DNA from: Microcaldota archaeon
Lineage (GTDB): Archaea; Micrarchaeota; Micrarchaeia; Micrarchaeales; CABMGC01
Length of the DNA: 42,291 nucleotides
Direction of reading: 5' to 3'
NCBI GenBank assembly: GCA_027345185.1
Contig: DAHWIK010000009.1
Coordinates: forward strand, 1-42,291
The first letter of the stretch is position 1, and every line of letters starts with the position of its first letter. The notes under the pieces are model-generated. The model searched no databases and was not told the origin of the DNA. It worked only from the letters and a program-made list of their open reading frames with translations. Both the position numbers and the translations under genes were made by a program. This document shows positions 8,383 to 19,680 of the stretch, one piece after another.

Positions 8383-11235
8383 TCAATGTACCTCAAGAAC
8401 TGATCTTAGAAACTGACCCGTATACGACTCCTTTAATTTGGCTATTTCTTCCGGCGTGCCCATTCCAACTATCCTGCCTCCTGACATTCCTCCCTCTGGA
8501 CCAAGGTCCACTAGGTAATCGCAGCTTTTTACGACATCGAGGTTATGTTCTATTACAAATACGCTGTTTCCCTTTGCAACAAGTTCGTTCAAGACTCCTA
8601 TGAGCTTTTTCGTATCTTCAAAGTGAAGTCCTGTAGTCGGTTCATCCAACATGTAAACTACATGCCCCTTCTTGTACTTGCTTAATTCCTTTGAAATCTT
8701 GACCCTTTGGCTCTCTCCGCCAGATAGTGTTGTTGCACTCTGACCGAGCTTTACATATCCAAGTCCAACCTCAACAAGGGTCTTGATCTTTCTTGCAATG
8801 GGAGGTATGTTATTGAAGAAGACATACGCCTCCTCGATCTCCATGTTGAGCACCTCAGAAATATTTTTGCCCTTGTAAAGTATTCCAAGTGTCTCCTTGT
8901 TGTACCTCTTGCCATGGCACTCGCTGCATTCTACATATACATCAGGAAGGAAATTCATCTCTATCTTTAGCACTCCGTCCCCTTCGCAGGTTTCACACCT
9001 TCCGCCCTTTACGTTAAATGAGAATCTTCCCTCCTTGAATCCTCTGATCTGCGCATCTCTTGTTGAGGCGAAGAGTTTTCTTATTTCGTCGAATACTTTT
9101 GTGTACGTCGCTGGATTGCTTCTCGGGGTCTTGCCTATTGGGTCCTGGCCTATGACTATCACGTTCTCTACCATTTTTGGAACGAAGAAATAAGTGTGCT
9201 CTCCTATGTGGTCCGTCTGTTCACCAAACTTCTTCTTGAGAAGTGGCATTACCGTCTGGTTCATGAGAGTGCTTTTGCCTGAGCCTGAGACCCCAGTTAT
9301 GCCGCACAGGACCCCAAGTGGCAACTTGAGGGTTATATCCTTTAGATTATTCTCTTTTGCATCCCTTATCTCCATGTATTCTATCGGCTTCCTTCTACTT
9401 TTGGGTATTTCTATTTTAAGATCGCCTGAGAGGTATCTACCCGTAAGGCTTTTCTTGTTTGACATTACCTCCTTTGGCGTTCCCTGAGCAGTTATATGCC
9501 CCCCATGAACTCCTGCGCCAGGACCCATATCAAAAATATAATCGGCAGCAAGTATTGTGTCAAGGTCGTGCTCGACCACTATCAAGGTATTTCCTATGTC
9601 TCGAAGCCCCTGCAGAGTCTGTATAAGCTTTTCATTGTCCCTTTGATGAAGACCGATGCTTGGCTCATCAAGGATATAAAGCACCCCCATAAGGTTGCTT
9701 CCTATCTGTGTTGCAAGCCTAATCCTCTGTGCTTCGCCTCCAGATATTGTTTTTGAACTTCTTGATAGAGATAGGTATCCAAGGCCGACATTCTTGAGGA
9801 ATCCTAGTCTCTCGTTTATCTCCTTAAGCACCTGCATTGCAATAGCAAGCTCCTTTTCGGGAAGCTTAGATGCAAGCTTACCGAAGAACTCGACAGACTG
9901 GTCTATGCTAAGGTCTGTGGCATCTATTATGCTCTTTCCCTCTATCTTGACTGCGAGTACGACTGGCTGGAGCTTCTTGCCCATGCAGGTCTTGCAGAGT
10001 TCCCCCTTCATGAACTTTTCTATCTCCTCCTTTCTCCATTCGCTCTTTGTTTCCCTATAAAGCCTCATTGTCTGCGGTATTACCCCCTCGAAGCCACCCT
10101 CCGTGTGATTGTGCCATCTGCCCTTGGCTGGCTCGGGCCTTTTATCTCCATAAAGCAGCACATCAAGTTGCTCCTTTGTCAGTTTCTTTATTGGAGTCCA
10201 TACGTCAAATCCATACCTCTTGCCTGCGATTGCTATCTGCTGCGCTCTCCATGCAAGATCGAACTTTCCATATATCTCAATTGCACCGTCCATTACTGAC
10301 TTGGATCGGTCGGGTATCAAAAGATCAACAGATATCTCCGTTATTTCACCGAGGCCGTGGCATGCGGGACATGCCCCGAACGGGCTGTTGAAGGAGAACA
10401 TCCTCGGTTCAAGACCTTCGAATACTATTTCGGGGTGGTTAGGACAGGCACCGAAGGTACTATATGAAGTCTCGTCAGCAAATCTGTTGATTTCCTTCTT
10501 GTCCTTTACTTGCTTGTTGCTTATCACTATCATCTTTCCCTTTCCTACAAGCAGTGCCTGCTCAACTGACTCTGAGATTCTTGACCTCTCTTCATCATCT
10601 ATCTTTACCGTGTCTATTACAGCCTCTATCCAATGCTTTTCGTACCTTGCAAGCTTCGCCTCCTGCTTCACGGTATCGGAAGAATAAATCTTCTGGTCGA
10701 TTCTAATTTTGGAGAACCCCTGTTTTCTTAGATCTTCTATTACCTGCTCGTGCGTTCCCTTCTGCCCCCTTAGTATTGGCGCGAGGAAGATTAGTGTCTG
10801 GCCCTTTGAGGCCAGCACAAGGCTTGTTATGTTCTCGGTGCTTTGAGGCCTTATCGAGCTGTTGCATTTCGGGCAGTGATGCGTTCCTATCCTTGAATAA
10901 AGAAGCCTTAGGTAATCATAAATCTCAGTAACTGTTCCCACAGTGGACCTTGGATTCTTGTTGGTTGTCTTTTGCTCTATGCTTATTGCCGGCGAAAGTC
11001 CATCTATGCTATCAACATCGGGCTTGTCCATAAGTCCAATGAACTGCCTTGCATATGATGAGAGGCTTTCCACGTACCTTCTCTGGCCCTCGGCGTAGAT
11101 CGTATCGAATGCAAGTGTGGATTTTCCAGATCCTGAAAGGCCCGTAATGACTACAAGCTTGTTCCTTGGAATTTCAACATCGATATTCTTGAGGTTGTGC
11201 TCCCTTGCTCCCTTTACAAGAATGTTATCTCTCAT
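8383..11235 (-). CDS. uvrA: Excinuclease ABC subunit A
   Basis: Two ABC ATPase modules ([28 protein letters not shown]), Zn-finger CxxC pairs, two LSGGE signatures. Confidence 0.98.
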   Translation of the reverse strand: MRDNILVKGAREHNLKNIDVEIPRNKLVVITGLSGSGKSTLAFDTIYAEGQRRYVESLSSYARQFIGLMDKPDVDSIDGLSPAISIEQKTTNKNPRSTVGTVTEIYDYLRLLYSRIGTHHCPKCNSSIRPQSTENITSLVLASKGQTLIFLAPILRGQKGTHEQVIEDLRKQGFSKIRIDQKIYSSDTVKQEAKLARYEKHWIEAVIDTVKIDDEERSRISESVEQALLVGKGKMIVISNKQVKDKKEINRFADETSYSTFGACPNHPEIVFEGLEPRMFSFNSPFGACPACHGLGEITEISVDLLIPDRSKSVMDGAIEIYGKFDLAWRAQQIAIAGKRYGFDVWTPIKKLTKEQLDVLLYGDKRPEPAKGRWHNHTEGGFEGVIPQTMRLYRETKSEWRKEEIEKFMKGELCKTCMGKKLQPVVLAVKIEGKSIIDATDLSIDQSVEFFGKLASKLPEKELAIAMQVLKEINERLGFLKNVGLGYLSLSRSSKTISGGEAQRIRLATQIGSNLMGVLYILDEPSIGLHQRDNEKLIQTLQGLRDIGNTLIVVEHDLDTILAADYIFDMGPGAGVHGGHITAQGTPKEVMSNKKSLTGRYLSGDLKIEIPKSRRKPIEYMEIRDAKENNLKDITLKLPLGVLCGITGVSGSGKSTLMNQTVMPLLKKKFGEQTDHIGEHTYFFVPKMVENVIVIGQDPIGKTPRSNPATYTKVFDEIRKLFASTRDAQIRGFKEGRFSFNVKGGRCETCEGDGVLKIEMNFLPDVYVECSECHGKRYNKETLGILYKGKNISEVLNMEIEEAYVFFNNIPPIARKIKTLVEVGLGYVKLGQSATTLSGGESQRVKISKELSKYKKGHVVYMLDEPTTGLHFEDTKKLIGVLNELVAKGNSVFVIEHNLDVVKSCDYLVDLGPEGGMSGGRIVGMGTPEEIAKLKESYTGQFLRSVLEVH

Positions 11236-13166
11236 TTTCCCTGCCTCGCCGCTTGTTTTTTCATATCCTCTATTCGATTGCGCATTTCTATTGCCTTTTC
11301 AAACTCAAGGTTTTCGGCAAAGCTCTTCATCTGTGCATCCATTTTTACCAATTCCTTTTGTATGTCTGATTTTCCAAGATGCTTAATTCCAGTCATGTTC
11401 GCCTTCTTCTCGTCTATCTTCTTGACAATCGTCCTTGGAGTTATGTTGTATCTCTTATTGTACTCCATCTGTGCTGCCCTTCTTTGCTCTGTTATGTAGA
11501 TTGCCTTCCTCATCGAGTCTGTCATCACGTCAGCAAAAAGCACCACACGACCATTGACATTCCTTGCAGCCCTGCCTATTATCTGTATCAGGCTTCTTGC
11601 ATCTCTTAGGAACCCTTCCTTGTCCGCATCGAGTATGAATATTGTGCCGACCTCTGGTATGTCGAGCCCTTCACGCAGAAGGTTTATTCCAACAAGTATG
11701 TCAAATTCCTTTGCGCGCAGCTGGCGTATTAACTCTATTCTCTCAAGGCTCTCTATCTCGCTGTGAAGGTACCTGACCTTGAAGCTTTCCTTTGCAAGAT
11801 AGTCGGTAAGATCTTCCGCTGCTCGCTTTGTGAGTGTTGTTATTAGCACGCGATTATTCATAGCTATTGTTGCCTGGGACTGTTCCATCAAATACTTCAT
11901 CTGCCCTTCCATCTTTCTGACTTCAACCACAGGGTCAAGCAGTCCAGTAGGCCTGGTTATCAGATCTATCTTCCTGCCGCTCTTGCCAAGTTCGTATTGT
12001 GCAGGAGTTGCCGATACAAAAAGGGTCGTGCCCATCTTTGACTCAAATTCCTCAAACTTTAGAGGCCTGTTGTCAAATGCGCTGGGAAGCCGGAATCCGA
12101 AATCAACCAGGTTCTTCTTGCGCATGAAATCCCCATTGTACATTGCCCTTGACTGCGGTATTGTTTGGTGGCTCTCGTCTATTATCATGAGGAAGTCCTT
12201 TGGGAAATAATCTATGAGCACATGCGGCGGCTGGCCCGTAGCCCTCCCATCAAAATGCCTGCTGTAGTTCTCTATCCCGCTAGTATATCCCATCTCCGCT
12301 ATCATCTCCAAGTCGTATTTCACTCTTTTCTCAAGCCTCTGCCCCTCGAGCGCCCCAAGCTTTGGCAGCTGCTCTTCAAGCTCTTTCTTTATAGACTCTA
12401 TTGCTGCCTTCTGCTTTTCAGGCGGGATAACGAACTGCCTTGCAGGATAGATAACTATGTCGTTTATCTTCACTACCATATCTCCAGTAACTGGGTCCAT
12501 TTCCTTTATGCTTTCTATTTTATCTCCGTTTAGCTCTATTCTGATTATGTTGTTCTCATATGCGGGGATGACATCTATTGTGTCGCCGCGAACCCTAAAT
12601 TTTCCAGGTTCAAGGTTCTGGTCGTTGCGCTGATACTGTATTCCAACAAGGGAACTAAGCAGTCCACGCCTTGAAATATTTGCATTTTTACTTAGGTGCA
12701 CAGACATTCTCATGAAGTCGTCGGGATTTCCAATTCCATATATGCAGCTGATGCTTGCAACCACTATAGTATCCTTCCTGCTTACAAGACTTGATACGGC
12801 ATGTAGCCTCATCTTTTCTATCTGCTCATTGACCGAAGAGTCCTTCTCTATATAGGTATCGGTGGTTGGAATGTAGGATTCGGGCTGGTAGTAATCGTAA
12901 TAGGAGACAAAGTACTCGACCCTGTTGTCAGGAAAGAATTCGCTTAGCTCTGTATAAAGCTGGGCAGCTAGGGTTTTGTTGTGGGCTATTATCAGGGTTG
13001 GTTTTTGGAGCTTCTGTATCACATTTGCCATAATGAAGGTCTTTCCGCTCCCAGTTATGCCTAAAAGGGTCTCTTTTTGGAATTGTGAAAAGCCAGATAC
13101 AATTTCATCTATTGCCTGCGCCTGCCCTGGTGAAGGCTTGTAAGGAGATTTAATTATGAATTTCAT
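11232..13166 (-). CDS. uvrB: Excinuclease ABC subunit B
   Basis: [14 protein letters not shown], beta-hairpin [30 protein letters not shown]-terminal UVR motif; 4-nt overlap with uvrA. Confidence 0.98.
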   Translation of the reverse strand: MKFIIKSPYKPSPGQAQAIDEIVSGFSQFQKETLLGITGSGKTFIMANVIQKLQKPTLIIAHNKTLAAQLYTELSEFFPDNRVEYFVSYYDYYQPESYIPTTDTYIEKDSSVNEQIEKMRLHAVSSLVSRKDTIVVASISCIYGIGNPDDFMRMSVHLSKNANISRRGLLSSLVGIQYQRNDQNLEPGKFRVRGDTIDVIPAYENNIIRIELNGDKIESIKEMDPVTGDMVVKINDIVIYPARQFVIPPEKQKAAIESIKKELEEQLPKLGALEGQRLEKRVKYDLEMIAEMGYTSGIENYSRHFDGRATGQPPHVLIDYFPKDFLMIIDESHQTIPQSRAMYNGDFMRKKNLVDFGFRLPSAFDNRPLKFEEFESKMGTTLFVSATPAQYELGKSGRKIDLITRPTGLLDPVVEVRKMEGQMKYLMEQSQATIAMNNRVLITTLTKRAAEDLTDYLAKESFKVRYLHSEIESLERIELIRQLRAKEFDILVGINLLREGLDIPEVGTIFILDADKEGFLRDARSLIQIIGRAARNVNGRVVLFADVMTDSMRKAIYITEQRRAAQMEYNKRYNITPRTIVKKIDEKKANMTGIKHLGKSDIQKELVKMDAQMKSFAENLEFEKAIEMRNRIEDMKKQAARQGK

Positions 13167-13439
13167 TAGACATCATCGTTTTTTTTCTATCTGGCTTTTA
13201 AAGTTTTTATAACCCCATGTCATGCGCCCATAGCGCCCATTACTACAACCGCAGCCATGTCCTTGGCTAATATGTGCAGGAACTTGTACTTTGACTAAGG
13301 CCTCCACTGATCAATACATTTAGGCTCTTTAGGCTATGCTGCTGCCGATGGGTTCCTTCAAGTAGGTTATCATGGAAATCGCTACAAAACAATTATATAA
13401 ATATTTATGCGCTGTTAAGTCATAAAACTGGTCAATTGT

Positions 13440-13730
13440 ATGGCAAACAAAAAATCTTCAAAGGGAAAATCGTCTAATAAGCTGGCGTTATTCAATAGGA
13501 CACAGGAGATATATAAGCTTTTAGAGAAGGGAATTATCGAGAGTGAGGCGCTGCTCAGCACTGCTGCTGACAGGCCTGAGGATGACGCCCATGTCCTTGA
13601 CCTGCTTGAAAGCACAGGCTCTTCAGCAGCTACGTCACACAGAAATCATGCTAAGAAATCCTCTGGGAGATTTATATCCACAAAGGATTCATCAAGAAGA
13701 GCCAAGCCTACCAAGAAGCGCAGCAAATAA
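13440..13730 (+). CDS. Hypothetical small basic protein (96 aa)
   Basis: Open frame preceded by AT-rich promoter (caattatataaatattt); K/S-rich termini. Confidence 0.6.
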   Translation: MANKKSSKGKSSNKLALFNRTQEIYKLLEKGIIESEALLSTAADRPEDDAHVLDLLESTGSSAATSHRNHAKKSSGRFISTKDSSRRAKPTKKRSK

Positions 13731-13746
13731 AGGAAGATGGGATAAG

Positions 13747-14940
13747 TCAATCGTCCTTTGATCCTTTCCCTATTGAGAGCCTTACCCCACCCTGGCCCCT
13801 TGTTATTATTATGTCGAGGTTCTCGCTTCCGAACATCTTCCTGAGCTCTTCGTAGGTATATGAGCCTATCGATGTCTTGTCCTTGCCCCTGAGTATTTCG
13901 CTCCTCTTCTCCCTAAGGTAGTCCTTCTCTATCGTGGTGTATGAAAGGTCAAGCTTTGGAGCCTCTGCGCCGTAGATATCGTCTATTCCGAGCTCTATTG
14001 GCTTGTAGCCCTCGCTCTGGTATATGAATGGCAGGACTGCTGCAAACTCGATCTTTATGTCAGGTATGAGTCTATCGAGCTTGTTCTGGTTCCCGCCTAT
14101 CACGAAGTCGTCGCCATTAAGGAATCCCACAAACACGTCAGATCCTCTCTCCTTGACCTTGTCCTGAAGCAGCTGGGAGACCAGACGCAGTATCGTTATT
14201 CCTGAATCAGTTCCGAACCTTCCTGCAAACTCTGCAAGACCCTCTACACGTATGCGACCCAGCTCGTAGTTACTGTCGTTGTTCTTCACGGCCTTCTCTA
14301 CTGCGTCGGATATCTTGTTCTCGTTTGGAAGATCAACAAGTGGATCGAACTTCTTCCCCTTCTTCTTTAGGAATATCGTGACAAGGCTCCTCAACTCCAC
14401 CGGGTCGAAAGGCTTCTTTATGTAGTAATCGGCACCGTATTTTATCCCCTTGAACCTGTTTGAAGTGGCATCCATTGCGCTTACTATTATAACTATGGTG
14501 TCGCTCAGGCTCGGGCTCTTCTTTATTGTCTGGCATATCTCAAGTCCGTCTAGTCCAGGAAGCATAAGATCCAGTATCACGAGGTCTGGTTTCTCGTACT
14601 TTATCTTCTGGAGTGCTTCCTTGCCGTCGTAGATCTGGGTTATGTCGAATCCCTTCCCAACGCTAAGCGACATAAGCTTGTTTATGTTCTTGTCGTCTTC
14701 TACTATGATTATCCTCCTGAGGACGTTCTCGCTCTGCAGGACGTAGTAGGTAAGTATCCCTCCACTGCTCCTTGAGGCTATAGTGTTTGCATCTTCTAGC
14801 TCCTTGAGGCTCTTTCTAAGTACATCCTCTTCTACATTCAGGGAAGAGGCGAAGCTCTTCAGCTCGCTGTAGGTGACTTCCTGCCTGTCGTTTATCATTG
14901 ACACTATGTCCGGCTTTATGTCTGAACTGAGAGAATCCAT
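13747..14940 (-). CDS. Response regulator: N-terminal winged-helix-like segment, REC receiver, degenerate GGDEF-like C-terminal domain
   Basis: REC: IIIVEDDKNINKL...DLVILDLMLPGLDGLEI...IIVSAMD...YYIKKPFDP. C-terminal DLPNENKISDAVEK...NGDDFVIGG resembles a degenerate GGDEF domain. Confidence 0.85.
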   Translation of the reverse strand: MDSLSSDIKPDIVSMINDRQEVTYSELKSFASSLNVEEDVLRKSLKELEDANTIASRSSGGILTYYVLQSENVLRRIIIVEDDKNINKLMSLSVGKGFDITQIYDGKEALQKIKYEKPDLVILDLMLPGLDGLEICQTIKKSPSLSDTIVIIVSAMDATSNRFKGIKYGADYYIKKPFDPVELRSLVTIFLKKKGKKFDPLVDLPNENKISDAVEKAVKNNDSNYELGRIRVEGLAEFAGRFGTDSGITILRLVSQLLQDKVKERGSDVFVGFLNGDDFVIGGNQNKLDRLIPDIKIEFAAVLPFIYQSEGYKPIELGIDDIYGAEAPKLDLSYTTIEKDYLREKRSEILRGKDKTSIGSYTYEELRKMFGSENLDIIITRGQGGVRLSIGKGSKDD

Positions 14941-15184
14941 TTGATCGCCAATACCTAATACCCAACAAAGGAATAAATAAGTTCTTTTCTGCTTCTGATA
15001 GTCGTTATTTGAATGCCTTTAGCACACCTGCGTTTCGCTTTGACAGCCAACAACCCCACTGCAAGCCGTGGACATATCGTGTAATAAGCAACGCACTGCA
15101 TTCCTTGATAGGTGCATCCCACAGCAAGCGGCGCTGGCTTCCTTGCCAGGATTAGGTGAATCCGGCTTCGGAGGCCTATGCACA

Positions 15185-15197
15185 AAATATAAAAGCT
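15185..15197 (+). promoter_or_regulatory. Possible archaeal TATA box upstream of the 15237 gene
   Basis: AT-rich aaaatataaaagc about 45 nt upstream of the ATG. Confidence 0.4.
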
Positions 15198-15236
15198 GTT
15201 ACCCACTCAATTATGCTATAGGTTTGGCTGGTTGGA

Positions 15237-16202
15237 ATGAAATTGGGATTTGGTACTGGAGCTGCAATCGCAATAGCCATAGTCATCATAATTGCAGCTC
15301 TTCTTATGCTTGTGGGTGGAGTGCCTACAATTTCCACAGCCACAACGGAATCACTTTCAAGGAACGCGACCTACAACTTCTACCTGCCAAGTGACAAAAA
15401 CGTGTCTTCAATCCTTGCACAATCAACATCGATTTCAAATGCAACAATATACCTGAGCAGGAGGCCTCTTCTTTTCAATATAACAGTTTTGCATCTTTCA
15501 CCAGGTCAGTCTGCAAATGTGAGCCTGACTGGGTCTCCGACAGCGGACCTGAACGTTCTGCTGGTGTCATCTACATCCCAAGCGGCCACTTTGACCCTGA
15601 CATACATACCTACTGGCTTCGGCGTCAGGGTAAGTCCTGGGGTCATGATGGTAGGTGCAATAGGGAAGGTTGGACCTCCTTCGCCTACAACCACTGTTTC
15701 CGGGACAACGACTGTTTCTTCAGGGTCAGTCACAACGTTGAAGAGCACTACTACAGTTGCCGCCACAACCACAGTTGCACCTGCTGTTAATGAGACAGCA
15801 CAGGCGATAATGAGCCTGAATGGAACGCAGACTGGAGCGCTAATACACGGATTCAGCAATATACTTATCAAACAGAATTCTGAATGCACCACCACTGCCT
15901 ATGATACTGAATTGGGAAAGGTGCCTTCAGGCCAGCAGACGCTGCAGAACGTGAGTTATTATGTGCCTAAGGAGATAACAAGCAGTGGAGTGAATGACGG
16001 AGGCGGGAACTACAGCATCACGTATACCGAAGTTATAGCGGCCGGAAACCATCAGTTTGCCTTGATAAAATACAACCTATCCGGAGACTTCATAATAACT
16101 TCAACATTCAGCGGTGACTTTGGGAATAATTACAATGCAGTATTGGAAAACTACACGGTGCTTAACAAAACTTCAGATCCGTGCGCCATATTCGGAGTAT
16201 GA
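15237..16202 (+). CDS. Membrane-anchored extracytoplasmic protein with Thr/Ser-rich linker
   Basis: N-terminal TM (AIAIAIVIIIAALLMLVGG), many N-x-S/T sequons, TTTVSGTTTVSSGSVTTLKSTTTVAATTT linker. Confidence 0.75.
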   Translation: MKLGFGTGAAIAIAIVIIIAALLMLVGGVPTISTATTESLSRNATYNFYLPSDKNVSSILAQSTSISNATIYLSRRPLLFNITVLHLSPGQSANVSLTGSPTADLNVLLVSSTSQAATLTLTYIPTGFGVRVSPGVMMVGAIGKVGPPSPTTTVSGTTTVSSGSVTTLKSTTTVAATTTVAPAVNETAQAIMSLNGTQTGALIHGFSNILIKQNSECTTTAYDTELGKVPSGQQTLQNVSYYVPKEITSSGVNDGGGNYSITYTEVIAAGNHQFALIKYNLSGDFIITSTFSGDFGNNYNAVLENYTVLNKTSDPCAIFGV

Positions 16203-16226
16203 CTTATTAGGATCTGTAGCAATTGA

Positions 16227-16655
16227 GTGGAAACTATGGCTACAAAAGTAGCTCCAGATAATAATGGATTTCTTGAAAGGAAAAGGGCAAGGCGTAAGGA
16301 ATTTCGGCAATATGAAAATGTATTGAAGACATGCAGTAGGGAGGCACACTTAAAATACAGAGAAAGCAGGTTGGATTATGTTACTGCATTTAAGAAAGTT
16401 GCAAGGGATATCAAAGCACACGATTTTTATAGTGCGGCATTGCATGCTGCTGAGGCCAAAGCGTATGCAACAGACGCTGAGGACTATGCCGGTGACATAA
16501 TACTTTTATCCATTCATAGGCGGACCCTGCCGCAGATCAGAACCTTCATAGAGACCTATGCATTCGGGATACCATCTTACCTAAGGGTAAAGTTAATCAA
16601 CGAAATATCAGACTGGATAGATTGGGAGATCAAGGATGGGCAGTGGAAATCCTAG
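16227..16655 (+). CDS. Hypothetical protein (likely start ATG 16236)
   Basis: Coding-like, charged and helical 142-aa ORF; 4-nt convergent overlap with the downstream kinase gene. Confidence 0.6.
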   Translation: METMATKVAPDNNGFLERKRARRKEFRQYENVLKTCSREAHLKYRESRLDYVTAFKKVARDIKAHDFYSAALHAAEAKAYATDAEDYAGDIILLSIHRRTLPQIRTFIETYAFGIPSYLRVKLINEISDWIDWEIKDGQWKS

Positions 16656-18916
16656 GGTGCCTGATGCTCGGCCTTGTTGTACTTCAGCGTCTTCTTGGGT
16701 ATCTTTGCCTTTATCGGCAGCGTGAACCTAAAGGTCGTTCCCTTTCCAAGATCTGAGTCGATCACGCGGACCTGCCCGTGATGGAGGTGGACTATCTCGC
16801 TGACTATTGACAGGCCAAGACCAGTCCCAGAGCCCTCCTGCTTCACCAGTCCCCTCTTCAGCTGATAGAACTTCTTGAATATCTTAGGTACGTCCGATTT
16901 GCTTATGCCTATGCCTGTATCCGAAACATCTATGCTTACGCTTCCCTTCTTCCTAGTTACCCTTATGCTTATGCCTCCTTTCTCCGTGAACTTTATTGCG
17001 TTTCCTATCAGGTTTGAGAACACCTGTATTACCCTGTTTGGGTCTGCGGTGATTTCCGGCACATCGTAATCCACCACCCATAAGAACTCCAACCCCTTGT
17101 TAGTGCATGATTCTGCAAGAGACTTTATGCTTGGGTTGTCCTTTATCTGATTGAAGTTGACAGGCTGAAGATCAAGCTTGACTATTCCTGACTGTAGCTT
17201 TGCCACATCTAGTATCTGCTTGACAAGCTGCAGGAACCTTTCGGATTCTTCGTATATTATACCTATGTAGTCCTTCTGCTCGTTTGATAGTGTATCAGAC
17301 CCATCAGTGAGAAGGAGCTTCGAAAATCCCATTATGTTTGTTATGGGCGTCTTCAGATCGTGGGATATGTTATATATGAATTGGGACTTTAGGTCGCTCT
17401 CTGCCTTCAGCTTCTTGGCGTCGTCCTCTGCCCGCTCCTTTGCGTCCTCCATCTCCTCCATCCTCTTCTTTGTGAGGAGCTCTCTGTTCATTATCAGGAA
17501 TTTTGACGTGTTCCCATTATGGTCTAGAAGCGCCTTTACGGTCTGGACGCAGGGTATCTCTGTTCTGTCCTTCAGTTCCAGCAGGTTAACATATACGTCT
17601 TTTATGTATCCGTTGTTTCTCGCTACGGAAAAGGAAGTTGACATTTTTGCCTGGCTTTCATCGTCGGCGCAGAGCGAGTATATCTGCGTTCCAACGAGGC
17701 TGTTGATCATGTTGAAAAGTATCTCTGCAGCCCGGTTGTAAGACAGGATATAACCAGATGTGTCGGTCTCTATCATCGGATCGTTTGACAGCCCTATCAC
17801 GTCCTCTGTAACGTTCTCTGCGAACTTCGTGAGGCGTTCATAGTCTTTTGATATGATGCAGTAGAAATTGTCGCCGCTCCTGTAAGCCATCAGGTTTGCG
17901 TATAGCTCAACCTCGTTGCCGAAATTCAGCTTTATCTGGCCCGAATACTTGTTATTTGCTAGTTTTTGCAATATGTCAGCCATTGTATTTGGCACGGTGA
18001 CAAAATCAGGGAACTTTCTTCCGACTATCATGTCACCCAGTATCCCGAATATCGTATTTGAGGCGTTACTGACCCAGGATATCTGCAGGCTCTTGTCAAG
18101 GATCATGAATACGTCGTCGTTGCTCCTGTCAAGCAATTTTGCCTTCTCCTCCGCAGCCTTAGTCTTTCCTATCTCGTTTATCATTAAATGCATCAGGCTG
18201 TCGTTTATCTTGCTTGGGGATATCTCGAATATGCTTCCCTGATACAGCTTACCTGAAGACTCGATTACATTGCCCTTGTTTAGCTTCTCCATTGAAATAG
18301 AATCCAGATCGAAGATGTCTGAAAGCTTTGTGCTTAGAAGCTCCTTCTGACTCCTGTTGAAGTAGTTCAGTGCCGATTTATTCGCCTTCACTATGCTTCC
18401 TTCCACACTGATGAGAAGCTGGGGCATCATGTTGTTGAAGGACGCATCAAAGTATTTTGCTATGTTAAAGCTCTTGTCGCGCTCGTATTTTGAGCCTGCC
18501 TCGCTGCTCATCACGCTAGATGCTACCGAAAGGAGGGCAATGTGATCCTGTGCAAACCCAGCTTCGTCCTTTGACAGAAGGGTTATTGTTCCGAAGGACT
18601 TGCCGTCCTTGGAGACTGGAAGGACTGCACAGCACTTGTACCCCTTGAGGCTGTACTGTATGAGTTCAGTGGCAGAATATCCGCTTAGCCCGTTCTCTAT
18701 GTACGGTTTGCCTGTGTTCAGGGCGGTCTCTTCAACTGGGCTGAAAGGCTGGTTCTGCGATAGGTCATTTATTATCACCTCGCTTATCTCCATCTTCTCC
18801 TTGCTATAGTTACCGAACTTTGAAAGCAGCTCCTTGTAGCTGGCCGACTCCTTGCTGAGCTGGAGTATGTCAAGAACTAGCCTATCTGCCGGAAGAGGAG
18901 GTCGCATCCTAATCAC
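16652..18916 (-). CDS. Soluble multi-domain sensor histidine kinase (GAF/PAS-like repeats, HisKA, HATPase)
   Basis: HisKA FIYNISHDLKTPITNIMGFSKLLL; N-box VFSNLIGNAIKFTEKGG; G-boxes DTGIGIS and GTGLGLSIV; no predicted TM segment. Confidence 0.93.
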   Translation of the reverse strand: MIRMRPPLPADRLVLDILQLSKESASYKELLSKFGNYSKEKMEISEVIINDLSQNQPFSPVEETALNTGKPYIENGLSGYSATELIQYSLKGYKCCAVLPVSKDGKSFGTITLLSKDEAGFAQDHIALLSVASSVMSSEAGSKYERDKSFNIAKYFDASFNNMMPQLLISVEGSIVKANKSALNYFNRSQKELLSTKLSDIFDLDSISMEKLNKGNVIESSGKLYQGSIFEISPSKINDSLMHLMINEIGKTKAAEEKAKLLDRSNDDVFMILDKSLQISWVSNASNTIFGILGDMIVGRKFPDFVTVPNTMADILQKLANNKYSGQIKLNFGNEVELYANLMAYRSGDNFYCIISKDYERLTKFAENVTEDVIGLSNDPMIETDTSGYILSYNRAAEILFNMINSLVGTQIYSLCADDESQAKMSTSFSVARNNGYIKDVYVNLLELKDRTEIPCVQTVKALLDHNGNTSKFLIMNRELLTKKRMEEMEDAKERAEDDAKKLKAESDLKSQFIYNISHDLKTPITNIMGFSKLLLTDGSDTLSNEQKDYIGIIYEESERFLQLVKQILDVAKLQSGIVKLDLQPVNFNQIKDNPSIKSLAESCTNKGLEFLWVVDYDVPEITADPNRVIQVFSNLIGNAIKFTEKGGISIRVTRKKGSVSIDVSDTGIGISKSDVPKIFKKFYQLKRGLVKQEGSGTGLGLSIVSEIVHLHHGQVRVIDSDLGKGTTFRFTLPIKAKIPKKTLKYNKAEHQAP

Positions 18917-18973
18917 ATATAATTAATCTGCAAACGCTATTAAATTTAGTGCAACGAATTATGTAGTGCTTAT

Positions 18974-19633
18974 ATGAAGGTAGAAAAGCTGTTTGATGGA
19001 GTTTTCACGGTCGATGGCAAGCTTGCCACCCTTAATCTTGTCAAGGGGGTTAGGGTGTATAATGAAGATCTAGTGGATGATGAAGAAAGGCAGTACAGGC
19101 TCTGGACCCCGTACAGGAGCAAGCTTGCTGCAGCGATAATGAAAGGACTCAAGAACCTTCAGATAAAGAAGGGATCGCATGTCCTCTACCTAGGGGCTGC
19201 TACCGGTACAACCGCCAGCCACGTCAGCGACATTGTATCCGAAAAGGGGTCGGTATACTGCATTGAGATATCTGAGAGGAGCATGAGGGACCTTCTGGAG
19301 ATATGCGAAAAGAGGCACAACATGCTTCCTATACTCCAGGATGCACGCAATATTGATTTTTACAAAGATGAAGTTGGAGTAACTGATGCGATATATCAGG
19401 ATGTTGCCGCAAGGGACCAGGACGTCATCCTGCTAAGGAACGCTGACCTACTTAAGAAGGAGGGATATGCGTACGTGGCAATAAAGTCGCAGAGCATAGA
19501 CGTATCGAAGAGCCCGATGCTGGTTTTTGATAGTTTCCTTAAGGCAGTGTCGTCAAAATTCGAAGTTGTGCAGAAGATAGATATAGAACCTTATGACAAG
19601 ATGCATCTTTTCGTTGTACTTAAGAAGAGATAG
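18974..19633 (+). CDS. flpA: Fibrillarin-like rRNA/tRNA 2'-O-methyltransferase
   Basis: VHVLYLGAATGTTASHVSDI-like SAM motif, YCIEISERSMRDLL, YQDVAARDQ, YVAIKSQSID. Confidence 0.95.
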   Translation: MKVEKLFDGVFTVDGKLATLNLVKGVRVYNEDLVDDEERQYRLWTPYRSKLAAAIMKGLKNLQIKKGSHVLYLGAATGTTASHVSDIVSEKGSVYCIEISERSMRDLLEICEKRHNMLPILQDARNIDFYKDEVGVTDAIYQDVAARDQDVILLRNADLLKKEGYAYVAIKSQSIDVSKSPMLVFDSFLKAVSSKFEVVQKIDIEPYDKMHLFVVLKKR

Positions 19634-19680
19634 CCCTGAATACAAAACAATTAAATTCTGGTTTGTTTCAATAACTAATC

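Noticed and set aside
8378-8398. Short tandem gtacctcaa repeat at the uvrA/uvrC junction
   Set aside because: Two short copies only; likely chance within coding/spacer sequence
8897-12533. Many plus-strand ORFs opposite uvrA/uvrB
   Set aside because: Shadow ORFs antisense to confident genes
15660-15790. Repetitive ACA/ACT-rich DNA
   Set aside because: Explained by the Thr-rich linker of the encoded protein
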